From the NCBI GenBank assembly GCA_034509755.1, contig CM067550.1, forward strand, positions 4,643,001 through 4,707,000: a stretch of DNA of 64,000 nt. The letters run 5' to 3'. The notes below the pieces were generated by a model, which searched no databases, was not told the origin of the DNA, and saw only the letters and a list, made by a program, of their open reading frames with translations. A program made the position numbers and the translations under genes. Positions 12,255 to 24,150 of the stretch are shown one piece after another (position 1 is the stretch's first letter; each line of letters begins with the position of its first letter). The stretch is from Anisodus tanguticus. Taxonomy: Eukaryota; Streptophyta; Magnoliopsida; Solanales; Solanaceae.

Positions 12255-12278
12255 TAGACAATGGTTAGAGACTCGTGG
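12255..12278 (-). other. degraded primer binding site
   Basis: On the minus strand the LTR is followed by CCACGAGTCTCTAACC. This resembles the ACGTTATCAGCACGAGCCTC leader start common in related plant elements, with a small deletion. Weak on its own; position supports it. Confidence 0.4.
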
Positions 12279-12457
12279 TGTTATAAAATAATAATAAAGC
12301 TAGAACAAGAATATTGTTGAGAAAGAGAGAAGAGATGAGATTTTTTATTTCTCTTGAGGGATGAAATACAATGAGGGGAACATCTATATTTATAGGAAAA
12401 AATTGACTTGGTCCCAAAGTTATTAGACATCCACAATATATGATAATATCTATAACA
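12279..12457 (-). repeat. 5' LTR of decayed copia element
   Basis: 179 bp copy of the LTR at 3580-3776, with the same TGTTATAAAATAATAATAAA start and GATAATATCTATAACA end. The long separation is explained by internal copia sequence plus later insertions. Confidence 0.88.
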
Positions 12458-12975
12458 ACAATGATAAATTTTCTATTTTTCCTTAATTAAATTTCTTAGC
12501 TAGAAATAAAAATAAAAGAGATAAAAAATAAAGTTAAAATATCTTCAAACGACGATTTAGAGAATGGTAGGAAAAGTACAGTTCTTTTTAGGATTTATGA
12601 TCTGCATTGTTATCTCTGGACTTGGTGGTCAAGCACCTCTATTATTAAATTAAACTCTAATTGTTTTAAAAAAAAATTCTTTTGATAAATGTTAAAAGTA
12701 TATGTGGCTTTCAATTAAATAAATTTATAAATAAGAACATTTACATGATCACGAATCAATGCTAGTTTATAAACATATAGACATATTTAATTGTCTACAG
12801 TAATTGCATATTTGATCAAATAATTAAAATTGTAGAAAAATAACCTATTTTAGATCTTCAATAATTAAAATTGTGAAAGCAAAGGTTTTAGAATATTGCA
12901 ATTAAAATTCTCCTAATGCCATTATCTAATCACAGATCTTAGATACATTTTCAGTCTTCTTTTCTTTGTTTTTTT
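12458..12975. other. AT-rich spacer, nothing recognised
   Basis: About 520 bp between the copia 5' LTR and the second hAT element. No ORF, LTR or terminal repeat recognised. Confidence 0.6.
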
Positions 12976-15900
12976 TAGGTTGGCTAGTGGGTCGGGTCGG
13001 GATACTCGCCCGGCCCCGATCCCCCCCAAAAAAAAATCGGTGTCGGGGTTCGAACTCGGGACGGGACCTGGGCTCGTCCCGCCGGTCCCGATCCTGATAG
13101 GACCCGCCCCAACCCGACCCCGCCAGCCCCCTCCCCCTTTGCAAAAACAACCATTGCAACAACGACCAGATTTCAATTTTGGTCGTTGTGCAAAGATTAT
13201 AATAGTCATTTTTGCCCCCCCCCCTTAATAAACCTCTCTACCCCCTTAATATTTATTTTTAACCCCTAAGTTAGTATATTTATACTTTAACCCTATTTCT
13301 AAACTATAAATACCACATTTTCTCTTCATTTTTCTCACAAATCTTCCTACCATCTCTCAATTTATCTCTCTACAATTCTACATTGCCTACTAAGTATTAT
13401 ATTTTTTTTGCTCATTTATATCAAAGTTCAAAAACTGAGAGTGAAGTTCGCAACTAGCTTGAGGATCATCCATCGAGCAAAGTTTCAATTTTCAACCTCG
13501 ATTACACGTCGACGTTACGTCGGCGTTTGGTACATTCGTTTCTTCTTTAAATTATTATTGTTACTTAATTTTAATTATCGCACTTAATTTTATTTACTTT
13601 AATTATTTATTTGTATAATTATAATGGAATGCATTGAACGTATGATTAAGGGTAAGGGTGCTTCTTCTAGTAGGGGTAACAAGGGTAAGAGTACTTCTTC
13701 TATAATTCTATTCCTAGTCCCGATGATTTGATTGATTTCACACTTATAGATGAAACTATTTTTTTAATGATATACCATTAGATGAGGAGGTATATTCTGC
13801 ATCGAATCCAGACTTTAATTTTAACGATGATGTAGATGACACACCCACTAGTGTACCTCAACCTCAAGCTCAGACTGAGTTTCAACCTCAAACTGAAACT
13901 GGAATGCCTCCTATTCCCCCTAGTATGAGTCGAGGCCCCACACAACAAAAATTAAAATAAGCTGCATGAGATTTTTTTGATAGGTACAAAGAGAATCAAG
14001 TAGTTAGATGTAAAATTTGTAAAAATGTTTATAAATTTAAAATCGGAAAAGGTCAAGGTGAGACGGGAGGTTTATTGAGACATTTACAAGGCGATCACAC
14101 ATCTAGGTGGAATCAATAACAGACAAAAATATTTGGTGTGCCAGCTGAGTCGGGACAAGGTTCACATAGTGTCCCCGACTAAGTACATGGTCAAATTAAT
14201 CCGACGACGGGGGGAATTTTTGGTCATAAATATGATAAACACAAAGATAGGAAAAATATGGCAAAATTAGTTGCAGTGGAGGGTTTGCCTTTTTTGCATT
14301 TCCTTCCTCTTTGGTTTTATTCATTACATTAGAGAACTGTATAATCATGCTTTTAACGATCATCCTAGATCAACTGATAGAAGAGACATTTTTAAATTTG
14401 CAAATGAATATCAATAGTATTTAGTTATGCATTATAACATTTTAATGGCAAAGTGACTCTCACTTCTGATATAGACCGTAGTACTAACGGTAATGATTAT
14501 TTAACCATTACATGTCATTTGATAGATCAGACTTGGTCTATGCAAAAATGTATTATAACATATAGATATATTGATGATAGGCATACTGAAACTTTTATTG
14601 TACAAAATATTCATGAAATTTGTGATTATTATGGAATAATTGATAAAATTATAACTATTATATTAGATAATGCTACTTCTAATGATTATGCTATAAGACT
14701 TTTAAAAGTTCGATTAACTCCATCTTTTCCTGATCATTTTCATATAAGATGTGTGTGTCATATTTATAACTTAGTTGTAAAGGATGGCCTAAAACGTTTT
14801 GAAAACATTCTTGATAAAATTCAATTTGCTATAATCTTTATTTTTAAATGTAATAAAATACAAAGACCCAAAGAGTATAAAAAAAAACTTGTCAAGATTG
14901 TGGATTACTTTATAGAAAAATTTATGAAGAAGTAGCGACTAGGTGGAATTCTCTATATGAACAACTACTTGTTGCTTACGATTATAGAAGACCTATAACT
15001 TTATTATTTAACGCCCATAATAAAATCTAAGGGATATGCTTGTAGATAATGATTGGTAAATTTTTTTTAGAACTTATTGGATTTTTAGAGAATTTTTTTC
15101 AAGCTACTAAAGAATTTTCTGGTATTTATTATCCTACTATTTCAACTATGTTATTTTATATAGCTCTAGTATTTTTGTTACTTAATGAATATATGAAAAA
15201 ACAAACTTATAAGGCATCTATTGAAAAAATGTTTAAAAAATTAAAGAAAAATACTTTTTTTCTATTCCCACTATTTATATTAGAGGTGTTGTATTAAATC
15301 CGACTATTAAAGTAAACGGTTGTAAAACATTTGTTGAAACGATTTATGATTGTATAGAAGCACTTCCAACAGACCCAACTGAAGAACCAACTCACAAACA
15401 AACTAAAGAAGAAGTTATGTCTAGCATACACAATGAATGCAAAAAATATATATGTATTATCAACAAGAAAGTGCAAATAATCAACCGGCTTTTGTACCAT
15501 CTTTTACTACTTCGCTGCAACCTTATAAAAAACATGCGGTTTCTGCTGCTAGTATTCAAGGCCTTAGAAATAAAATGTTTAGTGGTTCAACTTCTTCACA
15601 AGTTAGCGAATTTGATGTTTATGTTTTGTAGGGTGTTGTACCGTACGAATTAATTGTCAATGATGAAGGACATGAAGGCTTACCGAAATACTGGAGGGAC
15701 AATAAAGAAATTTCCGACACTAGCAAAGATGGCCCGAGATGTGTTGAACATTCAAGCGTCATCAACAACGTCTGAAAGCGTTTTTTCTCCAGAAAGATTT
15801 CAAATAGGAGAGCACAAACATTCATTGGCGGGAGACACATTGAAGATTGCAGTTCTATTCAGAGATTGGATTCGAGCGGAGCGTAGAAGGTGCGGTCAAC

Positions 15901-16417
15901 CGAAGATCAACAAAGAAGAAGACTACAACTACAATGAAATCTTGTCCGAGGGAACATGAAGCGACATCGAACAACTTAACCAACAACTTTCAATTCCAAC
16001 CGAAGATCCTCAAGACATTGTGAGGAAATTAAAAAGTATGATTAACTATGTAATTTTTTTAATTACAATTTTACTACGTGATTTGCAACTTTTGAACAAC
16101 ACCACGAAGTTGCAATTTTAAAATTGTATTACAAAAAAATCATATTTCTATTAAATATTATAAGAGGCATAAAAAAAGCATTGGGATATTTTTATTACAC
16201 TATCTTGTTCAATTTTATATATATATATATATATATATTTTAAAATTAAGTGTCTAAAAAAAACCTAAATCCCCCTAGCGACCCGACCCCGCCCCGCCCC
16301 CAACACCGGTCACCTTTTCCGGTGGGATGTGGGACGGGACGGGACATCTGCCTGTCCCGCTAATCCCATCGGAGCCCCAGTACCGACCCTTCCCTCCCGG
16401 CCCACTGACCACTCATA
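12976..16417 (+). mobile_element. hAT DNA transposon, copy 2
   Basis: A 3,442 bp element of the same family as 3839-7151. The left end reads TAGGTTGGCTAGTGGGTCGG and the right end, reverse-complemented, TATGAGTGGTCAGTGGGCCG. Flanks are GTTTTTTT (12968-12975) and GTTTTTTC (16418-16425), a 7 of 8 match to an 8 bp target duplication. Subterminal GGGTCGGG/CCCGACCC repeats occur at both ends, and a leader near 13330-13510 is clearly similar to the copy 1 leader (6660-6830). The transposase reads on the plus strand, opposite to copy 1. Confidence 0.9.
13624..16060 (+). pseudogene. hAT transposase (BED finger type), broken
   Basis: Starts at ATG 13624 (MECIERMIKGKGASSSRG), close to the copy 1 N-terminus. 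BED finger FFDRYKENQVVRCKICKNVY...GGLLRHLQGDH at about 13970-14100 keeps C-x2-C and H-x4-H. Then GHKYDKHKDRKNMAKLVAVE near 14225-14280, LTSDIDRS near 14455-14475 (first catalytic Asp), ICDYYGIIDKIITIILDNAT near 14620-14675 (second Asp), HIRCVCHIYNLVVKDGL near 14745-14795, and the C-terminal block FPTLAKMARDVLNIQASS then TTSESVFS near 15712-15790 with the family Glu. Frameshifts near 13700, 14290, 14940, 15300 and 15640 break the reading. It keeps longer open blocks (up to 160 codons) than copy 1. Confidence 0.88.
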
Positions 16418-16815
16418 GTTTTTTCTAGCTAACCATTTTAATTAGGGAAGAAAACATATTGAATTTAATATTACCTTTTGTTTTATGTTTAAAAATAGCA
16501 AGTGTCCGCTTGTCAAGAAATAAAAGAGTCTCACATAAGTAGTTTTGGTTATGTGACTCACCAAATAAAATTTCTCGAGCTGCCTTTCATTTAATGTCAA
16601 GACATTTTTACTAACATATTTACATTATTATCAAGTTATGTGGTGGTAGAACGTAAATATTTTCGTTATTTCTCTCAAAGAATTATTTGATTATATAATG
16701 AATTTCATTTATTGTCAAAACTTAAGAGTATGATACTTTAGTTTTTCTGATTGTCAACTTGAGTATAAATATGGAATAAGGTCAAAATAAGATGAAACTA
16801 AATTCAATGGATAGA
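16418..16815. other. spacer, nothing recognised
   Basis: Around 400 bp of AT-rich DNA between the hAT element and the GATC-rich MITE. No gene signal. Confidence 0.6.
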
Positions 16816-17762
16816 TAGATGACAACGGATCGGATCCTACTAGATCCAGATTCAGATCCGTTTTTATATCTGGATCCAGATTCATCGGATCCACATGTAA
16901 ATTTTTTTGCCCATAACCCATTCTATTATCATATGCCCATAACCCATTCTATTATCAAACCACAAAAAGATAATCTGCAACAACAACAACAACAACATAC
17001 CCAGTAAAATTTCACACCGTGGGGTTTGAGGAGGGTAGAATATATATAGATCTTGTCAATAGATAATCTGTATGTACAATTATTTTATGCGATTGTTAAA
17101 AACATGAATTTTGTTCTCCAACCGCTACTATACTTTCCATGCCATATGCAATTGAAGCAAACACCCATTGGGGTAGTTGACTCTCTCTTTACCTTGAAAC
17201 AAAAAAGGAAGAACAAAACTTGATCAATAGAGAAACAAAAGAGGATACATTAGTCTCCAAAGATAAATTTGACTCAAATCTCCTAAAAGACAATATAATA
17301 TCCATAAAGGATTAAAATTAAGTTAACAACAAATCTCATCAACTCGACGTTATTGAACAATATCTTCATTACTTAAATTTAAATTATCCACAAGACAATC
17401 CAATTTAAGTTGGTTACTAGCTCGTCCACCATTTATTGACATTTCAAGCTCTACTTCAAGATTAACTTAGCATCTGCTTTATGATAACGTCCGATTATCA
17501 CATAAATAATAGGGAGAAAATCTTAATTTGTAAGAAAATACTTATAAATTACATTTTAGGTTATAATTATATTTAATAAAAAATGGATTCACGGGTCGGA
17601 TCTGGACCGGATACGGATTTCAAATATAAGATCAAGATTCGATCCTTCAGAGATTCGGGTCCGATCCGAATCCATCGGGTCCAAATTTTAAAAATTCATA
17701 TCCTATAAAACGAATCGAATTCATCAAATTCAAACCGAATCCAAAATCCACTACCATATCTA
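16816..17762. mobile_element. GGATCC-rich hAT-type MITE, copy 1 (degraded)
   Basis: Left end TAGATGACAACGGATCGGAT and right end (reverse-complemented) TAGATATGGTAGTGGATTTT match the ends of better copies at 38934-39715 and 61846-62577. Subterminal GGATCCAGAT-type repeats occur at both ends. Flanks TGGATAGA and AATATATC do not match, so the 8 bp target duplication is lost or an end is misplaced. It holds a nested SINE at 16978-17060 and a 26 bp direct duplication at about 16910-16958. Confidence 0.75.
16978..17060 (-). mobile_element. TS-type SINE fragment
   Basis: 83 bp starting with five CAA triplets on the plus strand (a TTG tail on the minus strand), then CATACCCAGT and GTGGGGTTTGAGGAGGGTAG. 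Flanked by the direct repeat AGATAATCTG (16968-16977 and 17061-17070). Truncated at its 5' end. Same family as 57738 and 62658. Confidence 0.8.
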
Positions 17763-18932
17763 AATATATCACAGTATCACACATAAAGTAGAGTGAAAGC
17801 AGTGTTATTACTATTTGACTCTGTCGTTATCAGGCTACTTCTTTTTCAGATGACAATACGTTAGACTAAAATGGGTCTATGTTTTAGAAAACAAAACAAC
17901 AGTCAATATTGGAAATTAATATATTTAATAAATTTTGATTATTACGAAGGAGTAGTATTATTACCCACCAAAAGCGAAATGATTACAAATTAAATTTTAA
18001 TATAAAAACAAAGAATAAACGGAAAGGTGTCCACATTCTTTTTATCACGTTTTATAATTCTATTTATTTATTATTTTATTATATCTATATGTACGTTATT
18101 TGAAAGAGAGAAAAAAGACTGCGTTCCTATTTGTTGACATGTTGTAATAGTTTTTGGATTTAATGGGTAAATTGTCAAATAAAGTTGTAGTCCTATAATT
18201 TGCAGCCAAAAACAGAATCACAAGCACTAAAATTGTCCCCCATAAAAGGAAGAAATTAGAAAAATATATTTATGTGGACTGTTACTTAAATTTTTCTCTT
18301 TTGATCAATTTCAGTGACATAAGCTTCGTTTAAAAAATATTTTAATATAATAATATTGTTCTTTTTGGTTCAATTTTGTAATATTTCTCTCAAAATGTCT
18401 TAATATTCATACACCTTATATTGTAATGTGAACTTTATTCACACACTCATTAATCTCTCTCACATTAAATTACATATGGCTAATAAGTAATAACCATGAC
18501 CCTTGAGTACTCTTCCCCTCGAATTAAGTTGCACGTTTCACGTGACTCACTACCACGGTCTATTTTAAAAATTTATTGTGTGTCACTCACATCAATTGAG
18601 CATTTATGGACAACAAATAAAGTTTAAAGCTAGCTTTTTCTTGCTGTGTGTATCTCCAAGCTACTTTTGGCATGGTAAAGGTAGTACTAATCAATATTCC
18701 GTTATTTTCATACTTATCTCATCAAAATATTAGCTCTGATACGAGTTGTTGGACTAAATCAATCCAAATATACTCTTATGATGGCGTGATACTATCCGTT
18801 TTGGGGTACACCCACACAATTTTATCCAAAATGCTTCACTCAATTACTAGTATTCCTACACCTTTCTATATAAGTTCCTAATTTTTTCAACTATCAAATG
18901 AGAGACTTTGTCGCAAACTTAACACTTAGATT
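17763..18932. other. AT-rich spacer, no gene recognised
   Basis: About 1.2 kb, no ORF with family resemblance; longest open stretch 77 codons (18648-18881) with no recognisable features. Confidence 0.6.
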
Positions 18933-19183
18933 CACTATAAAAAATATCTATTTTCCCACAGAATTCCCATTGAAAAATGTTCAAAGGCTATTTCTCATTG
19001 AATGTCGGTGAAAAAACCTAAATAATAGTATTTTTATATGAAAAACTTATTTAAATAGGAAACCTGTTTTCCATCATGCGTTTTTCCGGTGAGCTGATTC
19101 AGTAGGAATAAGGTGACAAAATCATGTTATATAATATAAAATTTCCACTGAATGTCGATGGAAAACTTCTATTTCTAGTAGTG
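18933..19183. mobile_element. CACTA-type MITE
   Basis: A 251 bp element starting CACTATAAAAAATATC and ending TTTCTAGTAGTG, so both ends begin CACTA- when read inward. Flanked by the 3 bp direct repeat ATT (18930-18932 and 19184-19186). It has an internal inverted similarity around the ...TTCCACTGAATGTCG... motif. No coding capacity. CACTA ends with a 3 bp duplication define this class. Confidence 0.8.
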
Positions 19184-19676
19184 ATTTGAAAGAAGAATAA
19201 AAAGATTTATCAAGAACAACAAGTAGTGGTGAGAACATAATATTGACCCTCTCGTAAAGGCATTTTGGTCGGTGAAAAACAGAGGGTATTTAGTAATTTT
19301 CTCGTAAATCTAGTCTAGAAAAATAAAACTTGAAAAGTTAAAAATATTGTTACATTGAGGCCTCAATGCTTATGATCACTTTGCTATAAAATTTACTCCT
19401 ATTGCTATTAGTTACTGTATTCTTTTTCTCAAAGATGAGTTCAACAGTATTACTACTACTACTACTACAACTAGAGGTATAACTTCTGTCTTTAAAGTCC
19501 AACAACCTTAACCTCGTCAGTTGTTCTCTGTGTTACTTCACAAATTTCTTGATTCTACTCTCCTTTTGTCATTTTATTGATTCACTAATGTCAGGTAATT
19601 AGAAAAAGAAATCATATTATGAATCTTGACTATTCGATTAATCACAACATTAAGAAATAGCAATGTTGATAGGAAA
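19184..19676. other. spacer with short CTA microsatellite
   Basis: No gene signal. A TACTAC trinucleotide run lies at about 19448-19467. The last 14 bases form the left copy of the duplication flanking the LINE tail that follows. Confidence 0.55.
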
Positions 19677-19799
19677 GTCTTTTTTGGTTTCTGTTGGATT
19701 AGAGGTATACTGCGAGATGGGATAGCATATGTTTATCTTCCCCTGATTTTGTAAATATGCACTCGGTGATTAATAAAATTCTTTAATTATCAAAAAAAG
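19677..19799 (+). mobile_element. short non-LTR retroelement tail
   Basis: 123 bp ending in AATTATCAAAAAAAG, flanked by near-identical 14 bp direct repeats ATGTTGATAGGAAA (19663-19676) and ATGTTGATAGAAAA (19800-19813). The region before the tail (CACTCGGTGATTAATAAAAT) resembles LINE 3' UTRs in plant genomes. A 5'-truncated LINE is the simplest reading; a SINE is possible. Confidence 0.7.
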
Positions 19800-19813
19800 A
19801 TGTTGATAGAAAA

Positions 19814-21487
19814 ATTAATCTTGGGTCTAACTATCCCCAGGCCACTTGTTCGTGATCATGACTTGGTGATTGCGATTGCAGTGCACTTAGTTAACAATAT
19901 AAATCTGTAAGACTGCAACTTTCAACTTGTTCAACATGATCCTTCTCAGACATCAAAAGTGAACTTCAGAAAATTTCTTTCTCAAAACTTTATGTAACCT
20001 CTTGGATTTAATTCTTTTCTTTAATGTGGAGTATTGATTTTAACATATCATTCTTAGGGCCGTAGCATTGAAAACAACATTCCCCACACATCCAAATCTA
20101 TTACTTGAGTATGAACAATATAATATAGGATGTTTTGATAAATAAACAATTGAAATAGATTTGATTTTGTTATTATAATAAGAAAATGAACTTTGAAATT
20201 AATTCAATCTAAAAAATTATCTCATGAGACGAAAATTGCCTGAAATAATATAAGAAGACAAGTTGACACATCCGTCATTAATGTGAGATACTAACAGAGT
20301 ATGGCATCCTATGTTAGCTGTATTTAAGATTGTGATGTTTAAGACCTCAGTCCAATGATAGTGATTAGTGATACCTCTAATAACAGTGTTAAAAGTCTTG
20401 CAAGTGAATAAAGGATATTATATTTAATTTTAAAAAGTGGCAAAAAAATCAAATTTGTATGGAGTTGAAAAGTAATTGGATGTCCACTATGTTCTTTGAA
20501 TGAAGCAAATGAAATCAAAGAGGATCCAGCTGCCTGCTTTTTCATGTCTGCTCTTCAATTCCTTGAACCCACCTAAAATTCAATAATAATTGGGTCAAAA
20601 TATGATCTTTTTCTTTTTCTTTTTCTTTTTTGGATAAATATAATTTTCCAGCTGTTTGTTTAATAGTATTTCTCTTATTTGTCCAACTATTGTATATTTC
20701 TCCTTTCAACATTATTTTCTTTTAAAAAAATTAATCTTTAGTTCTCTAATTTTTCATTGTCATGTTAACACTTGATAATCTTCCGACCTTTTTTTTTTTT
20801 CTAATCGCATTTATGTTTATACTGATATACCTAGGACAATTACCACAATATGCTTATAAGTTTGTTTATAAATTTACTATTATTGTTTCTTTTCATTTTG
20901 TAGCTTTTTCACTACAATAAATGTGATATTTAGTTACGAAAATATTATCTACGACATAAAATTCCTCACTAGTTGTTCATTTTTTGTGACAAAAGTTACA
21001 TTTTGTCTCTAAATACATGAGACATATACTTTAATTTCGTAGCAAAAGTTTTGTCGCCTAAAATTTCCACCAAAAAATGAATTGGCGCCATTTTTGAGTA
21101 ACATTAGCCACGAATTTTTAGATTATGAGTGACACATTATTTTGTTACTAAAGAAACCAGCAAGGTCCTTAACTTAAAGTGATCTTTCCAGTAACTGTTG
21201 TTTAATTCTCCGTGTCAAGGTAATATTTTGCCATCATTCAGATCTTTAACCTCTTAATTTCTTAGAGGAATATTCGACTATGCAGTTGGTTAGTCACATG
21301 GCTAAATTTGATAGTTTATAAATTGCCTGTTAATATCGCATGATAAAAACAATATGCAGTAGGCATGGTTATATGCTATTATATCAGCCAATTATTGGTA
21401 TTAAATACCAAGTGCTCCAAATGCTCAAATATTTTGATCTTCTATATATCTCACAGTTCATTACATTTTAACAGTACTTTTAATTTA
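19814..21487. other. AT-rich spacer with CACTA-like end
   Basis: No gene signal. A CTTTT-type microsatellite lies at about 20608-20632. From 20910 the sequence CACTACAATAAATGTGATAT resembles a CACTA left terminus, but no matching TAGTG right end was found, so it may be a broken element extending to about 21150. Confidence 0.45.
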
Positions 21488-21662
21488 TTTATTAACGTGT
21501 ATAACATGTACAACTAAATATAGTCCATAATTTAGTAATATTTAGTGTTGTATAATTATGACAGATATAGGATCCCTATTGTATTAGAATTCCACATTGT
21601 ACACACTATATATATTTGTATTAATGAGAAAGACTTACAAGAGAGATTAATACAATCGTACA
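21488..21662 (+). repeat. 5' LTR of copia element
   Basis: Begins TTTATTAACGTGTATAACAT where the 3' LTR has TGTATTAACG, and ends ATACAATCGTACA directly before the PBS. The terminal TG is lost or mutated. Confidence 0.88.
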
Positions 21663-21675
21663 TAGTATCAGAGCC
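21663..21675 (+). other. copia primer binding site
   Basis: TAGTATCAGAGCC follows the LTR. It matches the initiator tRNA-Met PBS TGGTATCAGAGC with one change. Confidence 0.85.
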
Positions 21676-22086
21676 AAAACCTAAAACCTTTTTTTTTTCT
21701 ACCGGTAGCCGACCCCTTGGTTTAATCAATCCGCCGACTGCTTCTTTACCTGAAGCAACAATTTTCTGTCTGTCTCCCATTCTCGAAAGAAACATTTGTT
21801 TTTGCTCACATTCTCAAAAGAAACAATTATATACCAGAACTTGTTTCGGGTTTTTTCTCTCCATTACCCAAGAACCGACGCGTTTGGCTTCCTTTTCAAA
21901 TAAATTGTTAGAAACCAAAAGTCTTTGTCTGTTTCTTTATTCATTGACCCAATTTTTTTTTGTCCATTTATGTCTGCTTTTTGTTTTCTCGTGTCAGAAG
22001 CACATAACCCTTATCTGCTATTTGTTTTATTTTTCCTTAATTCGAGAATTATCAGCAGTTTTGTCCTTTACCCGAGAACAAAATAA

Positions 22087-22458
22087 ATGGCTTTCTTGAC
22101 TCCTCCCAGTTCTGGCCTTCAATTTTGGGCCCATCCTCAGGCAGCCCAGCAGTCCGCTCCAGATCGGTCGATGGGCCACAACCATCCGACCCTATTTCCT
22201 GGAGCCCAACAGTCCGCTTCAGGCCGTCCCCAATCCAATTTGGGCCAGACATTCGTTACATTGACTCCTCGGCAGCCTGATAATGTGTGGTATATGGATA
22301 CGTGTGTCACTTCTCACCTCACAAACAACTCTGGTAATCTTCCTCAACTGCGAAATTTAAATACTCCACAATCTATTATGGTTGGAAGTGGTCATCACAT
22401 TCCGATTCAAGGGTTTGGCCACACACTAACCCCACCACCGCATCCCACTTCTCCCTAA
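22087..22458 (+). pseudogene. gag C-terminus fused to protease, copia
   Basis: A 123-codon reading frame starting at ATG 22087. The first 65 residues are a Pro/Gln/Gly-rich gag tail (HPQAAQQSAPDRSMGH...). The protease block DNVWYMDTCVTSHLTNNSGN follows, then IMVGSGHHIPIQGFG. The aspartic-protease active site reads DTC instead of DTG/DSG, a loss-of-function change. Compared with the related element at 43428-44600, the whole gag body before this tail is missing, so an internal deletion joins the leader and start codon to the gag tail. Confidence 0.8.
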
Positions 22459-23640
22459 ATAACGTCCTATACGCCCCAAATATTATCAAGAACCTAATCT
22501 CCGTTAGAAAATTTACCACGGATAATTCCGTATCAATTAATTTTGATCCGTTTGGGTTTTCTGTAACGGACCTATGTACCGGGAAACTCCTTACGAGATG
22601 CAATAGTGAGGGGGACCTCTATCCTTTCCCATCCACGCTCGCTGATAGTGTCACCCCTCCCATATCTCTAACTTCCCATGTCTCTCCTCCTACCGCTTTA
22701 GTAACAATCTCTCCGTCAACTTGACACAATAGACTTGGGCACCCAGGAGATCATGTGTTTAATTTCTTCGAAACAATAATTTAATTCGTTGCAATAATGG
22801 AAAACATGCCCAACAATTCTTTTCTTGTCTTTTAGGCAAATATGTTCGCCTCCTGTTTCAGTCGTCTTTAAGTGTTACGTTTTCTCCCTTTGACATCATT
22901 CATGCAGATTTATGGACATCTTCCATCACTAGCTTATTGGGTCATAAGTTTTATCTAGTTTTATTAGATGATTTTTTCACTTTATTTGGGTTTACCCACT
23001 TAAATTTAAGTTTGAGGTTTTTGCCAGGTTTCTTGAATTTCGTGTCTTTATCAAAATACAATTTGAAAAAGTCATAAAATTGTTTCAATGTGATAATGGA
23101 CGTGAATTTAATAATTCCGCCTTTCAAAAATTTTGCACTGATAATGGCATGGTTTTTTGTTTTTTCTGTCCCCACACTTCCCCCCCCCCCCCCCCCCCCA
23201 AATGGAAAAGCCAAACATATCATTCGCACCATAAATAACATGGTTCGTACTATTCTCTTCCATGCTTCTCTCTCACCTTCCTTTTGGGTGTATGCTGTCA
23301 AAATGGCCGAATATATTATTAATATTTTTCCTACACACACCCTTTAAAATCGGACACCCACCGAAATACTATTTCATTGAATCCCCTCGTATGATCATCT
23401 ACGGATTTTCGGTTGCTTCTGTTGTCCAAATCTAGCATGCACAACCCCTCATAAACTGACACCTCGCACCACCCCATGTGTATTCTTAGGTTTCCCATCC
23501 AATCATAGGGGATATCTGTGTTATGACTTGTCTTCCCATAAAATCATCGTGTCTCATCATGTCACGTTTAATGAAGTAATCTTTCGTATGCAAACATCAA
23601 AATTTCTGAAACACAGATTACAATTTTCTAGACGAGTCCG
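22459..23640 (+). pseudogene. copia pre-integrase and integrase, broken
   Basis: The gag-pre-integrase block RLGHPGDHVF lies near 22730-22760. The integrase core FSPFDIIHADLWTSS near 22880-22925 supplies the first Asp, CDNGREFNNSAF near 23085-23120 the second, and a GKAKHIIRTINNMVRTILF block near 23200-23260 covers the position of the catalytic Glu, which is not preserved as read. A run of 18 C at about 23180-23198 replaces coding sequence just before it and shifts the frame. The block YDHLRIFGC...APHKLTPRTTPCVFLGF follows with shifts. Confidence 0.82.
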
Positions 23641-24150
23641 AAATGTCCTCCATTGTCAGCAACTTACTCCGCCGTGACGTTATAGTTCCGTCACGGCCTA
23701 CTGCCACTACTGTGTCACCATTACAGTCCGCCGCCGACATCTCTGCCCAGTCCCCCTTTCTTTCGCTGGCAACCCTCCACCCTAGCACCGTCTCCCCTAC
23801 ACTCTGGCCGACTAACTCGACACGCGGCAGTCGATCCGACCAACCCCGATCGCCATCAATTTCCACCTCCGAGGTTGGCAATCGACTAGAACCATCTCTG
23901 TCGCATCCCATCACAGTTCCTCCCAGCCACCGGTACCTGCAACCAAATACCGTTGTGTCTCCACCACCAAACGCCGTCATTCCAGAAACATCACTGTCAC
24001 CGGACGATCTATCCAAATTTTTGACCCTTTCCAACCCTGCTTGGTCACCTGACACCACCGGCATCCTCCAGAACCCGTTGCCCAAATCCAAACCCACCCG
24101 ACGCCGTCACTGTCTCCCCTACCCTGGCCCGACTCCCTACAGTCCCCCCA
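23641..24150 (+). pseudogene. copia Pro/Ser/Thr-rich linker
   Basis: An open frame (23643-24206) rich in Pro, Ser and Thr. It occupies the variable spacer between integrase and reverse transcriptase in copia polyproteins and ends in METRAQHMIFKPKVHFNLST, the usual RT lead-in. GC-rich relative to flanks. The reverse-strand ORFs over it are shadows. Confidence 0.7.

Larger units (their letters stand above)
8383..12278 (-). pseudogene. degenerate 5' half of copia internal region
   Basis: No ORF above about 70 codons on either strand and no domain I can read with confidence. It sits between the pol linker and the 5' LTR of the element, so by position it should hold RT/integrase/gag debris and the leader, or an unrelated filler. 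A 29 bp tandem array lies at 11142-11448. Composition is AT-rich throughout. Confidence 0.5.
3580..12457 (-). mobile_element. decayed Ty1/copia element with nested hAT and SINE
   Basis: Two related LTRs in the same orientation (3580-3776 and 12279-12457) bracket internal copia sequence read on the minus strand. A polypurine tract is next to the left LTR and a degraded PBS next to the right LTR, so the 5' end is at the right. The 8.9 kb span includes a 3.3 kb hAT insertion (3839-7151) and a 181 bp SINE (8191-8371); without these it would be about 5.4 kb, normal for copia. Flanking bases GAAAT and ACAAT do not form a clean 5 bp target duplication. All coding parts are broken, so the element is dead. 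Confidence 0.85.

Noticed and set aside
16808..17770. 8 bp target duplication for MITE copy 1
   Set aside because: TGGATAGA and AATATATC do not match; ends are too decayed to place.
22951..23340. 129-codon minus-strand ORF with a poly-Gly run
   Set aside because: Antisense of copia integrase; the poly-Gly comes from the poly-C tract at about 23180-23198.
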